A stretch of 23,387 bases of DNA from a virus. The DNA is taken from positions 1 through 23,387 of IMG/VR virus record IMGVR_UViG_3300027797_000147. One strand, 5' to 3'. Made by a program: the position numbers and the translations under genes. The notes beneath the pieces are model-generated. The model was not told the DNA's origin. It worked only from the letters and a program-made list of their open reading frames with translations, and ran no database searches. Below, in pieces: positions 21,947 through 23,387 of this stretch; the stretch's first letter is position 1, and each line of letters opens with the position of its first letter.

Positions 21947-23387
21947 TTGTTCCTCCTTATCATTGCCCCTGCAATTTGTGATGCAATGACCACTGGGACA
22001 ATTACTTCTTGAGCTTTCTCTCTCTGATCATCTGTCATATCCATACCTAATTTAGAGAAATTAGATAGGAGTTCTGTAACATTCACTTCAAATACTGCTC
22101 CAAGTGGGTCTGCTAAGAATGCTTCTGTTTGTACTTCTGTTACTGCATCTGCTAATGTAAATGGCATTGGAGTTTCTCCTGCCTCCGCCTCTCTATCTGA
22201 GAACTCAACAAATGCTTCAGCAAGTGCTGGGTTAGACTTCATCTGCTCAGCAATCTGTGCAACTTCTGAAGGCTTAATACCAAGGTCTTGTGCAACCTCA
22301 GCCTTTGCTTCTTGAGTCAAGGCTCTGAGTGTCTGGCTAACTGCTGTTACTTGTTCAGGAGAAAGAGTAACCAACTTGTTATCACTGCTTGTAAGGTTGG
22401 CAATAACATTAGATAGATCTTCTTCTGTTCCAGTTCCCTTTTCAGGAACCAGTGCTGCTAAGACCTCATCTTTAATTACTACATCTGGCTCAGTCCAAGG
22501 ATTCTCTTCTGGCTTTGGTTCTGGACCAGGTTCTGGTGAAGGTTCTGGGTCAGGCTCTTCAGTTGTCTCTGGAGTAGGTTCTGGAGAAGGCTCAGGAGTT
22601 GGTGGTTCCTCTGGGGTAGGCTCAGGTGTAGGCTCCTCTGTAGGGTCCACTGTAGGCTCTGGAGAAGGCTCTGGTGTAGGAGGCTCTTCTGCCGTAGGTT
22701 CAGGGCTTGGTTCTGGTGTAGGTGGTTCCTCAGCAGTAGGTTCTGGACTTGGCTCAGGAGTAGGTGGCTCTTCAGCAGTTGGTTCTGGGCTTGGCTCTGG
22801 GGTGGGTTGATTTGCTGCAGCGTTGGCTGCTGCTTGGGCAATAGCAGATTGAATTTCTCTTTGTAGTTGCTCGTCATAGCAACGCCATGCATCATCAATT
22901 GCACTATTAACATTATTAATTGCTTGATCGTATGCATTTATAGCATTATTTTTATTTTGCAATGCTGTTACAACATTTAAACTTGCATTCTCGGCCTCAG
23001 TCGTTTTATTAGTTAAGGTTTGATTGTAACCATTTAATATTGAAACCTCTTGATTATAAACACTTAATTTATTATTGTATACAGCCTGCGCTGAGGTAAC
23101 TGCATCAGTTAACTCTTGGCTTGGAGCACTTCCTATAATAGTTTTTATAATTACATTATCAATAACGTACCAGTCATCATTTGCCCAAAAATATATCTCA
23201 TGAATTTGTTTACCAGGTAGGGCATCTAAAACCTCTTGATGAACAAATCCTGGATAATTTGAATTAACATTGTCTTGAATTGTAAAGTTATATGTTGTTC
23301 CATCTGTATGCCTGACCATAGCAGTGGCATCTCCATTTTTTGCATAAACGGAAAATTTAACCTGAGTAACTGCTCCCTCACTCCAAT
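21943..23387 (-). CDS. tail- or surface-type protein with PEP repeats, 5' end outside the window (partial)
   Basis: The frame enters from the right edge and gives 480 residues; the start is not in the window. The first part is beta-rich (VRHTDGTTYNFTIQDNV ... EIYFWANDDWYVIDNVIIK), like a carbohydrate-binding or tail module. It is followed by a coiled-coil segment, a 100-residue Pro/Glu linker of PTPEPSPEPTAEE units, and a helical C-terminal domain ending VIVPVVIASQIAGAMIRRNK. Modular adhesin-linker-domain design and position before holin-like genes suggest a tail or host-contact protein. Confidence 0.75.
   Translation of the reverse strand, partial: WSEGAVTQVKFSVYAKNGDATAMVRHTDGTTYNFTIQDNVNSNYPGFVHQEVLDALPGKQIHEIYFWANDDWYVIDNVIIKTIIGSAPSQELTDAVTSAQAVYNNKLSVYNQEVSILNGYNQTLTNKTTEAENASLNVVTALQNKNNAINAYDQAINNVNSAIDDAWRCYDEQLQREIQSAIAQAAANAAANQPTPEPSPEPTAEEPPTPEPSPEPTAEEPPTPEPSPEPTAEEPPTPEPSPEPTVDPTEEPTPEPTPEEPPTPEPSPEPTPETTEEPDPEPSPEPGPEPKPEENPWTEPDVVIKDEVLAALVPEKGTGTEEDLSNVIANLTSSDNKLVTLSPEQVTAVSQTLRALTQEAKAEVAQDLGIKPSEVAQIAEQMKSNPALAEAFVEFSDREAEAGETPMPFTLADAVTEVQTEAFLADPLGAVFEVNVTELLSNFSKLGMDMTDDQREKAQEVIVPVVIASQIAGAMIRRNK
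22504..22806. repeat. PEPSPEPT-type repeat region in the tail-type gene
   Basis: About 100 codons of Pro/Glu/Thr/Ser repeats, roughly 14-residue units (PTPEPSPEPTAEEP). The DNA copies differ at many synonymous positions, so the region is old or maintained by selection, unlike the perfect repeats in the subtilase gene. It would form a stiff, extended linker. Confidence 0.85.

Noticed and set aside
22376-22810. Gly/Ser-rich open frame opposite the PEP repeat
   Set aside because: Mirror image of Pro/Glu codons; no start signal, and the minus frame continues a modular protein.
1-23387. Integrated prophage in a bacterial chromosome
   Set aside because: No integrase, attachment repeat or housekeeping gene is visible; gene packing is phage-like across the whole window. 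Cannot be excluded beyond the edges.

Overview
The window looks like part of an AT-rich tailed-phage genome (Caudoviricetes), probably infecting a freshwater actinobacterium. Genes are small and tightly packed, with ATGA or TAATG stop/start overlaps nearly everywhere. There are phage tRNAs, a phage-type dNMP kinase, a PseT-like phosphatase, holin-like membrane proteins and a tail-type protein. A WhiB-family Fe-S protein, a mini Lsr2-like peptide and many promoters placed for leaderless mRNAs point to an actinobacterial host. Two secreted Ala-rich proteins resemble surface proteins I associate with the acI (Nanopelagicales) lineage. The host is inference; no integrase, terminase or capsid gene is visible here.

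Layout: 1-2397 is a rightward block of small unknown proteins ending with the Lsr2-like peptide and a 91-residue protein, each with its own promoter. At 2398-2917 lies a gene-free, repeat-rich stretch between convergent blocks. Everything from 2918 to the right edge reads leftward. In transcription order from the right edge: a PEP-repeat tail-type protein and two holin-like membrane proteins; a small protein; tRNA-Leu, then a WhiB operon with zinc-knuckle proteins; a membrane/coiled-coil protein; a proteasome-like Ntn hydrolase; a membrane zinc-ribbon protein; a secreted subtilase, thioredoxin and a secreted Ala-rich protein closed by a strong terminator; a luciferase-like monooxygenase; an operon of short Cys-rich peptides, a sulfotransferase, a fused double dioxygenase and another 2OG-Fe(II) dioxygenase; tRNA-Asn and tRNA-Lys, then the PseT-like phosphatase, dNMP kinase, a zinc peptide and a dioxygenase; a thioredoxin-type glutathione peroxidase, a conserved phage protein and a fourth dioxygenase; small genes; tRNA-Arg abutting a zinc-finger microprotein; a secreted Cys/Tyr-rich protein; and an operon of zinc-ribbon microproteins.

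Three themes stand out. (1) Seven leftward genes have a -10 hexamer exactly six bases before the ATG, so the mRNA should start at the A of the start codon. (2) All three tRNA loci sit directly upstream of protein genes with no terminator between, so tRNA processing may create mRNA 5' ends; at tRNA-Arg the next ATG begins two bases after the tRNA. (3) There is much redox and post-synthetic modification chemistry: five 2OG-Fe(II) oxygenase domains in four proteins, a sulfotransferase, a flavin-type monooxygenase, a glutathione peroxidase and a thioredoxin. Many genes are under 60 codons; I placed about twenty of them by reading overlapping stop/start junctions.
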